DNA of 64,000 nt. It comes from CAMLHP01 sp035759745 (GTDB lineage Bacteria > Gemmatimonadota > Gemmatimonadetes > Gemmatimonadales > GWC2-71-9). Below the pieces are notes generated by a model, which saw only the letters and a program-made list of their open reading frames with translations, was not told where the DNA came from and searched no databases. Positions 52,441 through 59,786 of the stretch are shown here, in pieces (the first letter of the stretch is position 1; every line of letters begins with the position of its first letter). The position numbers were made by a program, and so were the translations under genes. The stretch lies in NCBI GenBank assembly GCA_035759745.1, contig DASTUF010000068.1, forward strand, positions 53,373-117,372. Reading direction: 5' to 3'.

Positions 52441-53832
52441 TCACTCGTAACGGAGGCAGGCCACCGGGTCCTGCCGGGCGGCGCGATAGGCGGGAATAAT
52501 CCCGAAACCGACGCCCACGGCGAACGAAACGCCGAAGGCGACAATCACCGACGGGTATGACACCAGCGTGGTGATGCCGGCGAAGCGCTCGATGCCGGCG
52601 CTGAAGAGGGCGCCCAGGATGATGCCGGCGACGCCGCCGGCCACGCTGATCAGCACCGCTTCGCTCAGGAACTGCATCAGGATTTCCTGCTGGGTGGCAC
52701 CCACGGCACGGCGCACGCCAATCTCCCGGATGCGCTCCAGCACCGACGCCAGCATGATGTTCATGATGCCGATGCCGCCGACCACGAGGGAGATGGATGC
52801 GATGGCGCCGAGGACCACGTTGAAGATGGCCTTGGTGCGCTGCTGCTGTTTCAGCAGCAGCTCCGGCACCGTCACCTCGAAGTCGATCACGTCGTTGTGG
52901 CGGCGTTCGAGCATCCGCCGGGTGACGCCCGCCACGGCCGACACGTATTCCGGCGCCGAGACCCGGGCGATGATCCGGTCCAGCTGGTTCCGGTTGGTCC
53001 GCTCCGCCCGCTCTTCTTCCGACTCGTTCTCGGTGTCCTCACCACTGGCGAACGAGGGACGAGCCGCAAGTTCGATGTCCCGCTGGGTGATGCGGGCGCG
53101 GTCCCGGAACCGCAGCAGCATGGTGGTCACCGGGACGTAGATGTCCATGTTGGCGTCACGGATGCCCAGGTCGGCCACGGATTCGTCGCTGACGCGGCGG
53201 TCGGCGAGGACCCCGATCACGGTGAGCCAGACGTTCCCCACCTTGAGCGGGCGCCCAATCGGGTCCTCGGTGGTGAAGAACCGGCTCCGGACACCGTAGC
53301 CGATGATCGCGACGGGAAGCCCGCGCTCCGCCTGCGGCGGGCTGAACCAGTCGCCGCGATCCAGCTCGAGGTTGAACAGGGTGAAATAGTCGGGATCGAC
53401 GCCGACCAGCTTGCCTGACCGGTGCCGGCCCTCGCGGGTGACGTCGGTGTTGAGGACGATCTCGGCGCTGACCAGGTCCACTTCGGGGAGCTGTGCCCGC
53501 ATCGCGTGCGCATCCTCATACGTCAGGCCAGGCGAGTAGCGCTTGACCTCCTTCGCCGACGCTTCCTGCACCTCACCCTCGGACTGCTCCACCAGCGGCG
53601 ACACCATGACGTTGTTGGCGCCGAGCAGGACCATCTGTTCGAGGATTTCGCGCTCGGCGCCCTTGCCGATGGCAAGCATCGCGATGACCGACGCGACCCC
53701 GAAGAGGATGCCGAGGGACGTGAGCCCGGCACGCAGCCGGTTGTGACCGACCGCCTCGAGCGCGGTCCGGCCGCTGAAGGCAATGTGCGAAAGCAGGACG
53801 GCAAATCGTGCAGCACCCGACTGGGAGGCCAC
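52441..53832 (-). CDS. MacB-like ABC permease lacking its ATPase domain
   Basis: A 463-residue membrane protein from GTG 53832, five bases after the previous stop. It has the MacB/FtsX-type permease layout: a first transmembrane helix at about 35-57 (LTSLGILFGVASVIAMLAI), a MacB periplasmic core of about 60-330, then three C-terminal helices with the GIGIMNIMLASVLERIREIG signature. No nucleotide-binding domain precedes it, although MacB proper has one, and no ABC ATPase gene is in the window. The ATPase must be encoded elsewhere, as for some MacB-like systems. Confidence 0.88.
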   Translation of the reverse strand: MASQSGAARFAVLLSHIAFSGRTALEAVGHNRLRAGLTSLGILFGVASVIAMLAIGKGAEREILEQMVLLGANNVMVSPLVEQSEGEVQEASAKEVKRYSPGLTYEDAHAMRAQLPEVDLVSAEIVLNTDVTREGRHRSGKLVGVDPDYFTLFNLELDRGDWFSPPQAERGLPVAIIGYGVRSRFFTTEDPIGRPLKVGNVWLTVIGVLADRRVSDESVADLGIRDANMDIYVPVTTMLLRFRDRARITQRDIELAARPSFASGEDTENESEEERAERTNRNQLDRIIARVSAPEYVSAVAGVTRRMLERRHNDVIDFEVTVPELLLKQQQRTKAIFNVVLGAIASISLVVGGIGIMNIMLASVLERIREIGVRRAVGATQQEILMQFLSEAVLISVAGGVAGIILGALFSAGIERFAGITTLVSYPSVIVAFGVSFAVGVGFGIIPAYRAARQDPVACLRYE

Positions 53833-53836
53833 TCCC

Positions 53837-55213
53837 TCAGCTCGGCGTCGCTGCGGCAGCGCTGTCCGGCATCGCGCGCAGGGTGTCACTGGGCGGGACG
53901 TCGGCCGGTGCCTCCGGCGGCGTCGGAACCGCCGGCGTGGTATCTGTGCCAGCGGTGGAGCCAGGCAGCCGCTCGACCTTGAGGTCCGCCGCGTCGGCCG
54001 GGGGCGCCAGGAGCACGCGATCGCCTTCCTCGAGTCCTCGCAGGATCACGACCTGGTCGTCGTTGGTGGCACCAGTCTCGACCTCCTGCTTCACCACCCG
54101 GCCGCCGTCGCGGTGGTACACCACCGGGATGCCGTTGTCGCTGTCCACCGCCTCGAGCGACACGTACAGCGCATCGGGGACCCGCAACGTCGTCACCGTG
54201 TTGCCGGTCGTCATGCCGGGGCGCAGTGTGGTGTCGGCCCCGGTGATGGCGATCTGCACCTCGAAAACCTTGGCATCCGTGTTGGGCCGCTGCTCACCCA
54301 TGTTGGCCACCGAGGTGACCTTTCCCACCAGCTGCTTCGACGGGTCCGCGTCCAGCGTGATCGTGGCCTCCTGCCCCTCGGCGACCTTTCGGACATCGAT
54401 TTCGTTGACGTAGGTGATCGATTCCATCCGGGAGAGGTCCGGAAGAGTGGCGACGGCAGGATCCCACGCTGAGACCTGCGAGCCGGCCGTCCGCTTCTTG
54501 CCGTTCCATTCCTTGGCGTAGATCACCATGCCATCGGAGGGCGCCCGGATGCTGAATTGCCCCATGACCGACTGGACCGCCGCGACCTTGTTCCGCTGGC
54601 GTTCGACGTCGGCGCCGACTTCACGCATCTTCGCTTCCGCCTGGGCGGTCTTGGTTTCGTAGTCCAGCCGCGCCTGCGTCAGGGCCCGGTCCGCCCGCTC
54701 GAGATCGATCTCGGCCTGGCGCTGGATGGTGGGGGCCTCGTAGCGGGCCTGCTCCTTCGCCAGCCGCTTCTCCTCGAGGGCCAGTTCCTTGGACCGGATG
54801 TCCTCGCGCGCGGTGGAGAGATTCAGGGTTGAGTCCAGCATCGCCTGCTCGTACACCGCTTCGGCCTTCTGCAGGGCGAGCGTGAACTCCTGGAGCTTGG
54901 GGGCCAGGGTCGAGCGGTCGAGTTCGGCGACGATGTCGCCTGCCTTGACCGTGGTGCCCTCGGGCACGATCGAGAGGATCTTCATCTGGAAGGCTTCGGC
55001 GAGCCGCGCATCTGGCGGGGCGGTGATCTCGACGAAGTTCTGGGCCCGCAGTTCACCCGAGGTGGTCACCGTGACCTCGAAATCGCCTCGCTCGACGGTG
55101 GTGACCAATTCACCGTCGGCGGTCGCGGCTTCTCCGGTGAGGAGCCACCCCCCGAGAACGACAACAAGAGCGGCGCCGGCGATGATACGCCAGCCGGGTT
55201 TCCGCCAGTTCAT
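53837..55213 (-). CDS. MacA/HlyD-type periplasmic adaptor
   Basis: Periplasmic adaptor (membrane-fusion protein) of a tripartite efflux system. It has 458 residues from the ATG at 55213 with an AAGGA site. An N-terminal signal anchor lies at about 9-28. The lipoyl and beta-barrel halves surround a helical hairpin of about 110-230 (LALEEKRLAKEQARYEAPTI, RADRALTQARLDYETKTAQ). ATLPDLSRMES and PGMTTGNTVTTL belong to the barrel. It ends with a Pro/Thr/Ala-rich tail of about 50 residues. It is first in an adaptor-permease-TolC operon. Confidence 0.9.
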   Translation of the reverse strand: MNWRKPGWRIIAGAALVVVLGGWLLTGEAATADGELVTTVERGDFEVTVTTSGELRAQNFVEITAPPDARLAEAFQMKILSIVPEGTTVKAGDIVAELDRSTLAPKLQEFTLALQKAEAVYEQAMLDSTLNLSTAREDIRSKELALEEKRLAKEQARYEAPTIQRQAEIDLERADRALTQARLDYETKTAQAEAKMREVGADVERQRNKVAAVQSVMGQFSIRAPSDGMVIYAKEWNGKKRTAGSQVSAWDPAVATLPDLSRMESITYVNEIDVRKVAEGQEATITLDADPSKQLVGKVTSVANMGEQRPNTDAKVFEVQIAITGADTTLRPGMTTGNTVTTLRVPDALYVSLEAVDSDNGIPVVYHRDGGRVVKQEVETGATNDDQVVILRGLEEGDRVLLAPPADAADLKVERLPGSTAGTDTTPAVPTPPEAPADVPPSDTLRAMPDSAAAATPS

Positions 55214-55295
55214 GACCAGTTCCTTGTGGGGGATGCCTTGAATGTGGGGACGGGGTCCCTCAGGTGCCAGCCCGCGCGCCCAATATGTGATGCCC

Positions 55296-55314
55296 GCAAC
55301 CCTCAGACGGTTGC
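55296..55314. terminator. Small hairpin between GNAT and adaptor genes
   Basis: A perfect 6-bp inverted repeat GCAACC/GGTTGC with a 7-base loop lies in the 157-base gap after the GNAT gene and before the MacA-like gene. It has no T-run, so a Rho-independent terminator is not supported. It could be a weak terminator, operator or chance. Nothing else is evident in the gap. Confidence 0.3.
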
Positions 55315-55370
55315 ACGCTGTCAGGGTTTCAAGGTGCGCGGCGCTGGAGCGGTGTGGGAGGGATCTAGAA

Positions 55371-55937
55371 TCAGGATGAGGTGCCGAGCACAACTTCGCG
55401 CTCCACCACGAGATGCTGAAGGGTATCCTGGCCATAAGTACCGCGGTGGAGGCCCCACCACACGCGGTCGTGCCAGCGAAACCGGTGCAGTGCGTGGCGA
55501 ATCGGCTCCCGGCCCAGGCGCCGATAGCCGAAGTGTCGTTCGTACCACGCGATCGATGCGGGGTCGGCGCTCCAGGTGTGGATCGACTGGGCGCCCTCGT
55601 CCCACATGCGTTGCATTCGGGCCTGCTGAAGCAGGCTCCCGACCCCGCGTTCCCTGGCAGCCCGCGACACCGTGATGATTACGGTCTTGGCAGCATGCTC
55701 CGCACGGTTGTACCAGGCCCAGCAGCAGAACCCGAGCACCTCGCCGCCGTCCACGGCCACCAGGCTGTTGGTGTCCAGCCGGATCTCCGCGATGCGGTTC
55801 CGGACCATCAGCAGTGCATCCGCGGGATAATCCGAGTCGGCGAGGGGGTCGTCGCCGAGAAGATGCAGGTGATAGCCGCGGAGGCAGGCGAAGAGCCCGT
55901 CGAGGTCCTGCCCCAGCGGGCTGCGAATCTCGATCAC
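55371..55937 (-). CDS. GNAT-family N-acetyltransferase
   Basis: A 188-residue GNAT acetyltransferase, start GTG 55937 overlapping the upstream gene as GTGA. The acetyl-CoA loop is RERGVGSLL at 95-103. GGEVLGFCCWAWYNRAEHAA precedes it, and ASIAWYERHFGYRRLGREPI gives the C-terminal motif. The substrate is unknown. It is last in a coupled four-gene unit with two PP-loop ATPases and a BKACE enzyme, so it probably acetylates an amine produced by this pathway, which is inferred. Confidence 0.85.
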   Translation of the reverse strand: MIEIRSPLGQDLDGLFACLRGYHLHLLGDDPLADSDYPADALLMVRNRIAEIRLDTNSLVAVDGGEVLGFCCWAWYNRAEHAAKTVIITVSRAARERGVGSLLQQARMQRMWDEGAQSIHTWSADPASIAWYERHFGYRRLGREPIRHALHRFRWHDRVWWGLHRGTYGQDTLQHLVVEREVVLGTSS

Positions 55938-57118
55938 GGTTCGGCCGAGAGTGCGGCGCTCCGGCGAATCTGGGCGGCGGCGTGCTGCAGCTTCCGGTTG
56001 ACCCGCAGAACCGGATCGAGCAGGCCCAGGCGCTCGAGCAGGACGTGCCCGCGGGTCCGGGCCAGGAGGCGCCGGAGAGCTGCGGCGACGTCAGGCGGAA
56101 CCCGGCCTTCAAGCGCCGCGCGATACTGATGCAGCGCATGTGCGTGCCTGAACGGTGGGAGCGCGTCGATGGCGGCAGCGAGCGTGTCGTCGCCTTCGAG
56201 CAGCGCGAAGCCTTCCAGCCCGCCAACCGCTGACAGGAGAATCCGTGTCCGCACGCACTTGATGCACCGGGAGCAGTTCGGGAGTTCGTTCGGCTGACAC
56301 CAGCAGACCCGAAGGTGGGCACGCGCCAGTGGCTCCCGGGCGATCGCTGCGATCTTGGCCGCTCGGAGGAACTCCTCGCCATAGTGCTCGACCTCGAGCC
56401 CGGCGCCGCTCCAGAGCGGATCGAGGTCCCAGTGCGATCCCCAGGGTCGGGCCAGGGTTCGCGCGTACGAGGACGAGATCACCAGGCGCCCGACCGAAGC
56501 GGGAAGTACGTGGCCAATGGCGGCCAGCGCTCCTCCGTGATCGCGTCCCCATCGCTCGCTCTGAAACAGGGGGTGCTGGCGCAGGTTGGTGCGAACGACG
56601 GCGGACCCGGCGCCAACTGCCTCCGCGACCTGGCCCGTCATCTCGCGCATTTGTGTGATGCGGCCGGCGTCGGTCAGGCGAACGTCGAACCCCTGCACCA
56701 GCACCAGCAGGTTCGGCTTGTGGGAGCCCCGCAGCAGGGAGTGAAACGAGTCCACCCCTCCGCTGAAGCAGAGCGCGGTTTCGGCCGGGCTCCGCTCGCG
56801 TACGGGTGCAGCCACCGCGGGGACCTGCGGCTGCAGCACGGGATAGTTCCACCAGCGATGCACCATCGCCATTACCGCCGGCAAGTGGCTCACAAAGTCT
56901 TCCGCCAGCGGAGCTTGCGATACCAGTCTCCGCCCCGCGGCCAGCGACGGGATGAGAAAGGCGCTGACCAGCGCCTCGGGGGCCGGCGTCAGCTCGAGTT
57001 CCTCACTCTCGAACCACACATCCACGTCGTCGACCCGCGCGGTGATGCGCCACGCACTTCCGGTCCATTCAGCGGCGGGAATGCCCACCACCACGTCCGG
57101 CAACTTGCTTCTGAGCAT
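55934..57118 (-). CDS. PP-loop ATP-pyrophosphatase with Cys cluster (copy 1)
   Basis: A 394-residue protein with an N-type ATP-pyrophosphatase loop SGGVDS at 119-124 (CFSGGVDSFHSLL). A Cys cluster of C272, C274, C282, C285 and C288 (CWCQPNELPNCSRCIKC) is a likely zinc or iron site. The roughly 110-residue N-terminal region has no close known family, and the C-terminus is Arg-rich. PP-loop enzymes activate a carboxylate or carbonyl by adenylation, so an ammonia- or sulfur-transfer reaction is possible. It is a paralogue of the protein at 58042-59223. Not recognised beyond the PP-loop. Confidence 0.75.
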   Translation of the reverse strand: MLRSKLPDVVVGIPAAEWTGSAWRITARVDDVDVWFESEELELTPAPEALVSAFLIPSLAAGRRLVSQAPLAEDFVSHLPAVMAMVHRWWNYPVLQPQVPAVAAPVRERSPAETALCFSGGVDSFHSLLRGSHKPNLLVLVQGFDVRLTDAGRITQMREMTGQVAEAVGAGSAVVRTNLRQHPLFQSERWGRDHGGALAAIGHVLPASVGRLVISSSYARTLARPWGSHWDLDPLWSGAGLEVEHYGEEFLRAAKIAAIAREPLARAHLRVCWCQPNELPNCSRCIKCVRTRILLSAVGGLEGFALLEGDDTLAAAIDALPPFRHAHALHQYRAALEGRVPPDVAAALRRLLARTRGHVLLERLGLLDPVLRVNRKLQHAAAQIRRSAALSAEP

Positions 57119-57121
57119 GAT

Positions 57122-58045
57122 TCAGGCGGGGGTTGAAGTAACAGCGCGCGTGTGCGCGCGCGGGAGTGCCGCAGCATCGCGAAGGGGCGTCGCGACGGGC
57201 GCGATTCCCAGCCGGCGCCGAACGTCAGTGCTGGATGCGACAGGCCGCTCCAGCGTCCTGGCCAGGTGCACCACCCGCTCGACCAGCACGCGATTGGTGG
57301 CGAGCTCCGTCCTTGCGCCGTCGTACCAGATGTTGTCCTCCAATCCGACCCGGACGCCGTCGCCCAGTAGCAGCCCCATGGTGTTGGCAGTCAGCTGCTG
57401 GCGGCCAATGCCGGCCAGGCACCAGATCGCGCCCGGTGGAAGCGCGGAGAGGATGGCAGCCAGCTGAGCCGGCGTCGCCTGCGCACTGGCGATGTTGCCG
57501 AGCAGGATGTTGAAGTAGAACGGCGGCTCGATCAGGCCCTTGTCTATCAGCACGTTGGCGAAGTTCACCATCCCGACATCGAAGACTTCCAGTTCGGGCT
57601 TGATGCCGCGCTCCAGCATGGCGCCGGCGAGGCGCCGCACCATATCGGGCGAATTGATGCTCGGCTGGCCGCTGAAGTTCAGCGACGCGAGGGTGAGGCT
57701 GCCCATGTCGGGCCGGAGGTCGCCGGTCAGCAACAGTGGGTCGGAACGCTGCGCGAACTCTCCGAAATTCCGCCCTGACAGCGACACACAGATCGTGACG
57801 TCCGGGCTGTGTTCGCGGATGCCGGCGATCTGGCGGGCGTAGATCTCGCGCGAGTAGTGAGGTACGCCGAGCTCGTCGCGTGCGTGGAGATGCACCAGGT
57901 TCACGCCGGCGTCGATGCAGCCGCGGACGTCGGCGATGATCTCGGCGGGGGTCAGCGGGACGTGAGGCGTCATCTCGCGGGTCGGCACCATGCCTGTGGG
58001 GCAGAAGTTGATGATGGCGCCTTCCGGCGGGACGGAACCGGTCAT
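57122..58045 (-). CDS. BKACE-family beta-keto acid cleavage enzyme (DUF849)
   Basis: A 307-residue TIM-barrel enzyme of the BKACE (DUF849) family, which cleaves beta-keto acids with acetyl-CoA in a zinc-dependent retro-Claisen reaction. The zinc-binding HLHARD is at 52-57. PHVPLTPAEI near 27-36 and VRVGLEDNIWYDG with the conserved Glu match Kce. The ATG at 58045 overlaps the upstream PP-loop gene as ATGA, and the stop is three bases before the next. The substrate is unknown. Confidence 0.88.
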   Translation of the reverse strand: MTGSVPPEGAIINFCPTGMVPTREMTPHVPLTPAEIIADVRGCIDAGVNLVHLHARDELGVPHYSREIYARQIAGIREHSPDVTICVSLSGRNFGEFAQRSDPLLLTGDLRPDMGSLTLASLNFSGQPSINSPDMVRRLAGAMLERGIKPELEVFDVGMVNFANVLIDKGLIEPPFYFNILLGNIASAQATPAQLAAILSALPPGAIWCLAGIGRQQLTANTMGLLLGDGVRVGLEDNIWYDGARTELATNRVLVERVVHLARTLERPVASSTDVRRRLGIAPVATPLRDAAALPRAHTRAVTSTPA

Positions 58046-59223
58046 CGTGCGCTCCGAAGGCGCAGCACAGTGCGTCCGCGGAGCCGGCGCGAGGCGCGCC
58101 ATAACCGGCGCGCCGCGCCTCCAGCGCGGTTGACGAGGTGTCGTCCCAGCCGGACCCGATGGGCCGTGCGGCTCCGTCGCAGCAACCGTCGCGCGGCGAC
58201 CCCGACATCGGGCGGCAGACCCCGCTCGATCATGCGCTGATAGAACGCAAACATTACGGGATCGTTGATTCGCTGGAGTCGGTCCAGCCGCTGGGCGATG
58301 GGCACCCGATGGTCGAACACGGTGGAGTGCGACAACTCTCCCTGCGCCAGCAGCCCGAGCTGGGTGCGAAGGCACTTCTCGCAGCGCCCGCAGTTGAGCG
58401 CTGCGTCCCGATTCTCCCAGCACACCCGCAGGTGCTGCCGCACCAGCGGGTGCCGGGCGACCGCGGCGAGCTTCTGTTCCCGGTCACATTCCGCGCCCAC
58501 ATGCTCCACTCGCAGGCTTCCGCTGCTCCACCAGCGATCCAGAGCCCAGTGTGAGCCCCATCCGCCGCGATGGGTGAGCGGGTTGGATGAGGAAATGAGG
58601 ACCGAGGTCACATGGCCCGACAGCAGGTGTCCCACGGCGGCCAATGCCCCTCCATGGGTGCGTCCCCAGTGCAGGCTGGTGAGTTCAGGATGCTGCCGCA
58701 GGTTGGTGCGGACCCGGATCACGCGCTGGCCAGTGCTCGCGGCGACGTCACGCAGGAGCCGTTCGCACGCGTCGGCCCGCGGTGTGTCGATGAGTGGGAC
58801 GTCAAAGCCGTGCACGAACACCAGGTCATCAACATGGCGGCCAGAAGCCAGAAGCGAGTGGAAGGAATCCAGCCCGCCGCTGAAGAAGAGCGCGGCTCTG
58901 GGTCCCCGCGATCCCGACACGGCTCCAAGTGTCGTGTGATAGGTGGGCTGCCGTTTCGGGTATCGCCACCACTGATGCGCCAGTTCGACAACCTGCCGCG
59001 TGTTTGCCACGAATTCGGGGCAGGCCCGGCCGGCCACCGCCAGCGGCCGACGGAGCCCCAGTGACGGGATCAGAAAGGCCGCGACGAAGGCCTCGATCGA
59101 GGGTACCAGGACTATATCGGGCGACTCGAACCAGACATCGGCGCCGCCAACCCGCGCGGTAACGCGCGAGCCAGTGGCCGTTGCCTGGGCGCGGGGGCGC
59201 TCCAGGTGCAAAGGATCGTGCAA
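58042..59223 (-). CDS. PP-loop ATP-pyrophosphatase with Cys cluster (copy 2)
   Basis: A 393-residue paralogue of the protein at 55934-57118, with SGGLDS at 115-120 and Cys residues C268, C278, C281 and C284 (CGRCEKC). The shared block ITARV/VTARV...DVWFES near 20-35 and LRVCW near 265 aligns well. Its start is TTG at 59223, chosen because the paralogue begins similarly and AAGAGG lies 6 bases upstream, within a hairpin arm. The TTG is unusual and is a rate-limiting candidate. It is the first gene of the four-gene unit. Confidence 0.72.
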   Translation of the reverse strand: MHDPLHLERPRAQATATGSRVTARVGGADVWFESPDIVLVPSIEAFVAAFLIPSLGLRRPLAVAGRACPEFVANTRQVVELAHQWWRYPKRQPTYHTTLGAVSGSRGPRAALFFSGGLDSFHSLLASGRHVDDLVFVHGFDVPLIDTPRADACERLLRDVAASTGQRVIRVRTNLRQHPELTSLHWGRTHGGALAAVGHLLSGHVTSVLISSSNPLTHRGGWGSHWALDRWWSSGSLRVEHVGAECDREQKLAAVARHPLVRQHLRVCWENRDAALNCGRCEKCLRTQLGLLAQGELSHSTVFDHRVPIAQRLDRLQRINDPVMFAFYQRMIERGLPPDVGVAARRLLRRSRTAHRVRLGRHLVNRAGGAARRLWRASRRLRGRTVLRLRSAR

Positions 59224-59228
59224 GCGAA

Positions 59229-59267
59229 GCCTCTTGACGGAGTGTCAGGCTGCAACAGGCAAGAGGC
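59229..59267 (-). promoter_or_regulatory. Hairpin enclosing the Shine-Dalgarno of the PP-loop operon
   Basis: A perfect 8-bp inverted repeat (GCCTCTTG at 59229-59236 and CAAGAGGC at 59260-59267) separated by 23 bases. On the mRNA the 3' arm CAAGAGGC contains the AAGAGG ribosome binding site, six bases before the TTG start at 59223, so the fold would hide it. This fits a translational on/off switch or an autoregulatory leader. The loop has no recognised riboswitch core. Confidence 0.5.
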
Positions 59268-59284
59268 GCGCCGCTGAAATGAGA

Positions 59285-59353
59285 GTGGGGAGTGGGGAGT
59301 GGGGAGTGGGAAGTGGGAAGTGAAAAGTGGGAAGTGGAAGTGGGGAGTGGGGA
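59285..59353 (-). repeat. Heptamer tandem repeat block (3' side of tRNA-Met)
   Basis: Ten units of about 7 bases, on the plus strand GTGGGGA, GTGGGAA, one GTGAAAA and one 6-base unit GTGGAA. On the transcribed minus strand it reads TCCCCAC/TTCCCAC. The block directly abuts the tRNA 3' end. A second block in the opposite orientation lies on the other side of the tRNA. Confidence 0.85.
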
Positions 59354-59354
59354 G

Positions 59355-59428
59355 TAGCAGGGGCGGGACTCGAACCCGCGACCCCGGCATTATGAGTGCC
59401 GTGCTCTAACCAGCTGAGCTACCCTGCC
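59355..59428 (-). tRNA. tRNA-Met (anticodon CAT, elongator type)
   Basis: A 74-nt cloverleaf on the minus strand: acceptor GGCAGGG pairing with CCCTGCT (one G-U), D-arm GCTCAGCTGGTTAGAGC, anticodon stem CGGCA/TGCCG with loop CTCATAA (anticodon CAT), T-arm containing GGGTTCGAGTCCC, and discriminator A. The body resembles elongator tRNA-Met. tRNA-Ile2 with lysidine is a less likely alternative. Confidence 0.9.
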
Positions 59429-59470
59429 TTGGGAGCGGCAATCCTAGCAAGCTGATGCCTGGCCTGCAAG

Positions 59471-59497
59471 CCACTTCCCACTTCCCACTCCCCACTT
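59471..59497 (-). repeat. Heptamer tandem repeat block (5' side of tRNA-Met)
   Basis: About four heptamers, CACTTCC, CACTTCC, CACTCCC and CACTT on the plus strand. They start eight bases after the FtsB-like gene. It is the inverse complement of the block at 59285-59353, so the two could pair across tRNA-Met. Confidence 0.8.
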
Positions 59498-59504
59498 GGT
59501 CGGA

Positions 59505-59786
59505 TTACTGCGGGGGCGTTGTAATCCGGTATAGGTGCTCCCCTGGCCGGACCATGCCGTACACCTCGCGCGCGATCCGCTCCTGCACCTTCGGGTCGGT
59601 CTCCAGACTTTTCTTCAGCTTCTCCAGCGAGTCAATCGCCACCTCGAGCCGCGCCGCCGAGTCCCGCTCGGCCTTCAGCCGGCGCTGCAGCGTGCGGTGG
59701 TCCCACCAGCTGTACTCCCCACCCTGCACCGCGAAGATGCCCATCAGCACCAGGATGGCGAGGACCGCCCACGCGCGGCTGCTCAC
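59505..59786 (-). CDS. ftsB: FtsB/DivIC-like divisome protein
   Basis: A 93-residue bitopic membrane protein. One transmembrane helix at about 5-22 is followed by a coiled coil of about 30-60 (QRRLKAERDSAARLEVAIDS) and the typical FtsB/DivIC end EVYGMVRPGEHLYRI, near 74-88. It overlaps the enolase gene by four bases, as in many bacteria where ftsB follows eno. It probably pairs with the FtsL encoded in the dcw cluster. Confidence 0.9.
   Translation of the reverse strand: MSSRAWAVLAILVLMGIFAVQGGEYSWWDHRTLQRRLKAERDSAARLEVAIDSLEKLKKSLETDPKVQERIAREVYGMVRPGEHLYRITTPPQ

Noticed and set aside
55321..56382. A 353-codon minus-strand frame overlapping the GNAT and PP-loop genes
   Set aside because: It is in another frame of the two genes with start/stop overlaps, and its composition is Arg/Pro rich with no motif.
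59355..59428. tRNA-Ile2 with lysidine, because tilS is in the window
   Set aside because: The body resembles elongator tRNA-Met (ACTCATAATG context and GGGGTC variable region). It remains a minor alternative.
59285..59497. CRISPR array
   Set aside because: The units are only 7 bases with no spacers, and no cas gene is present.
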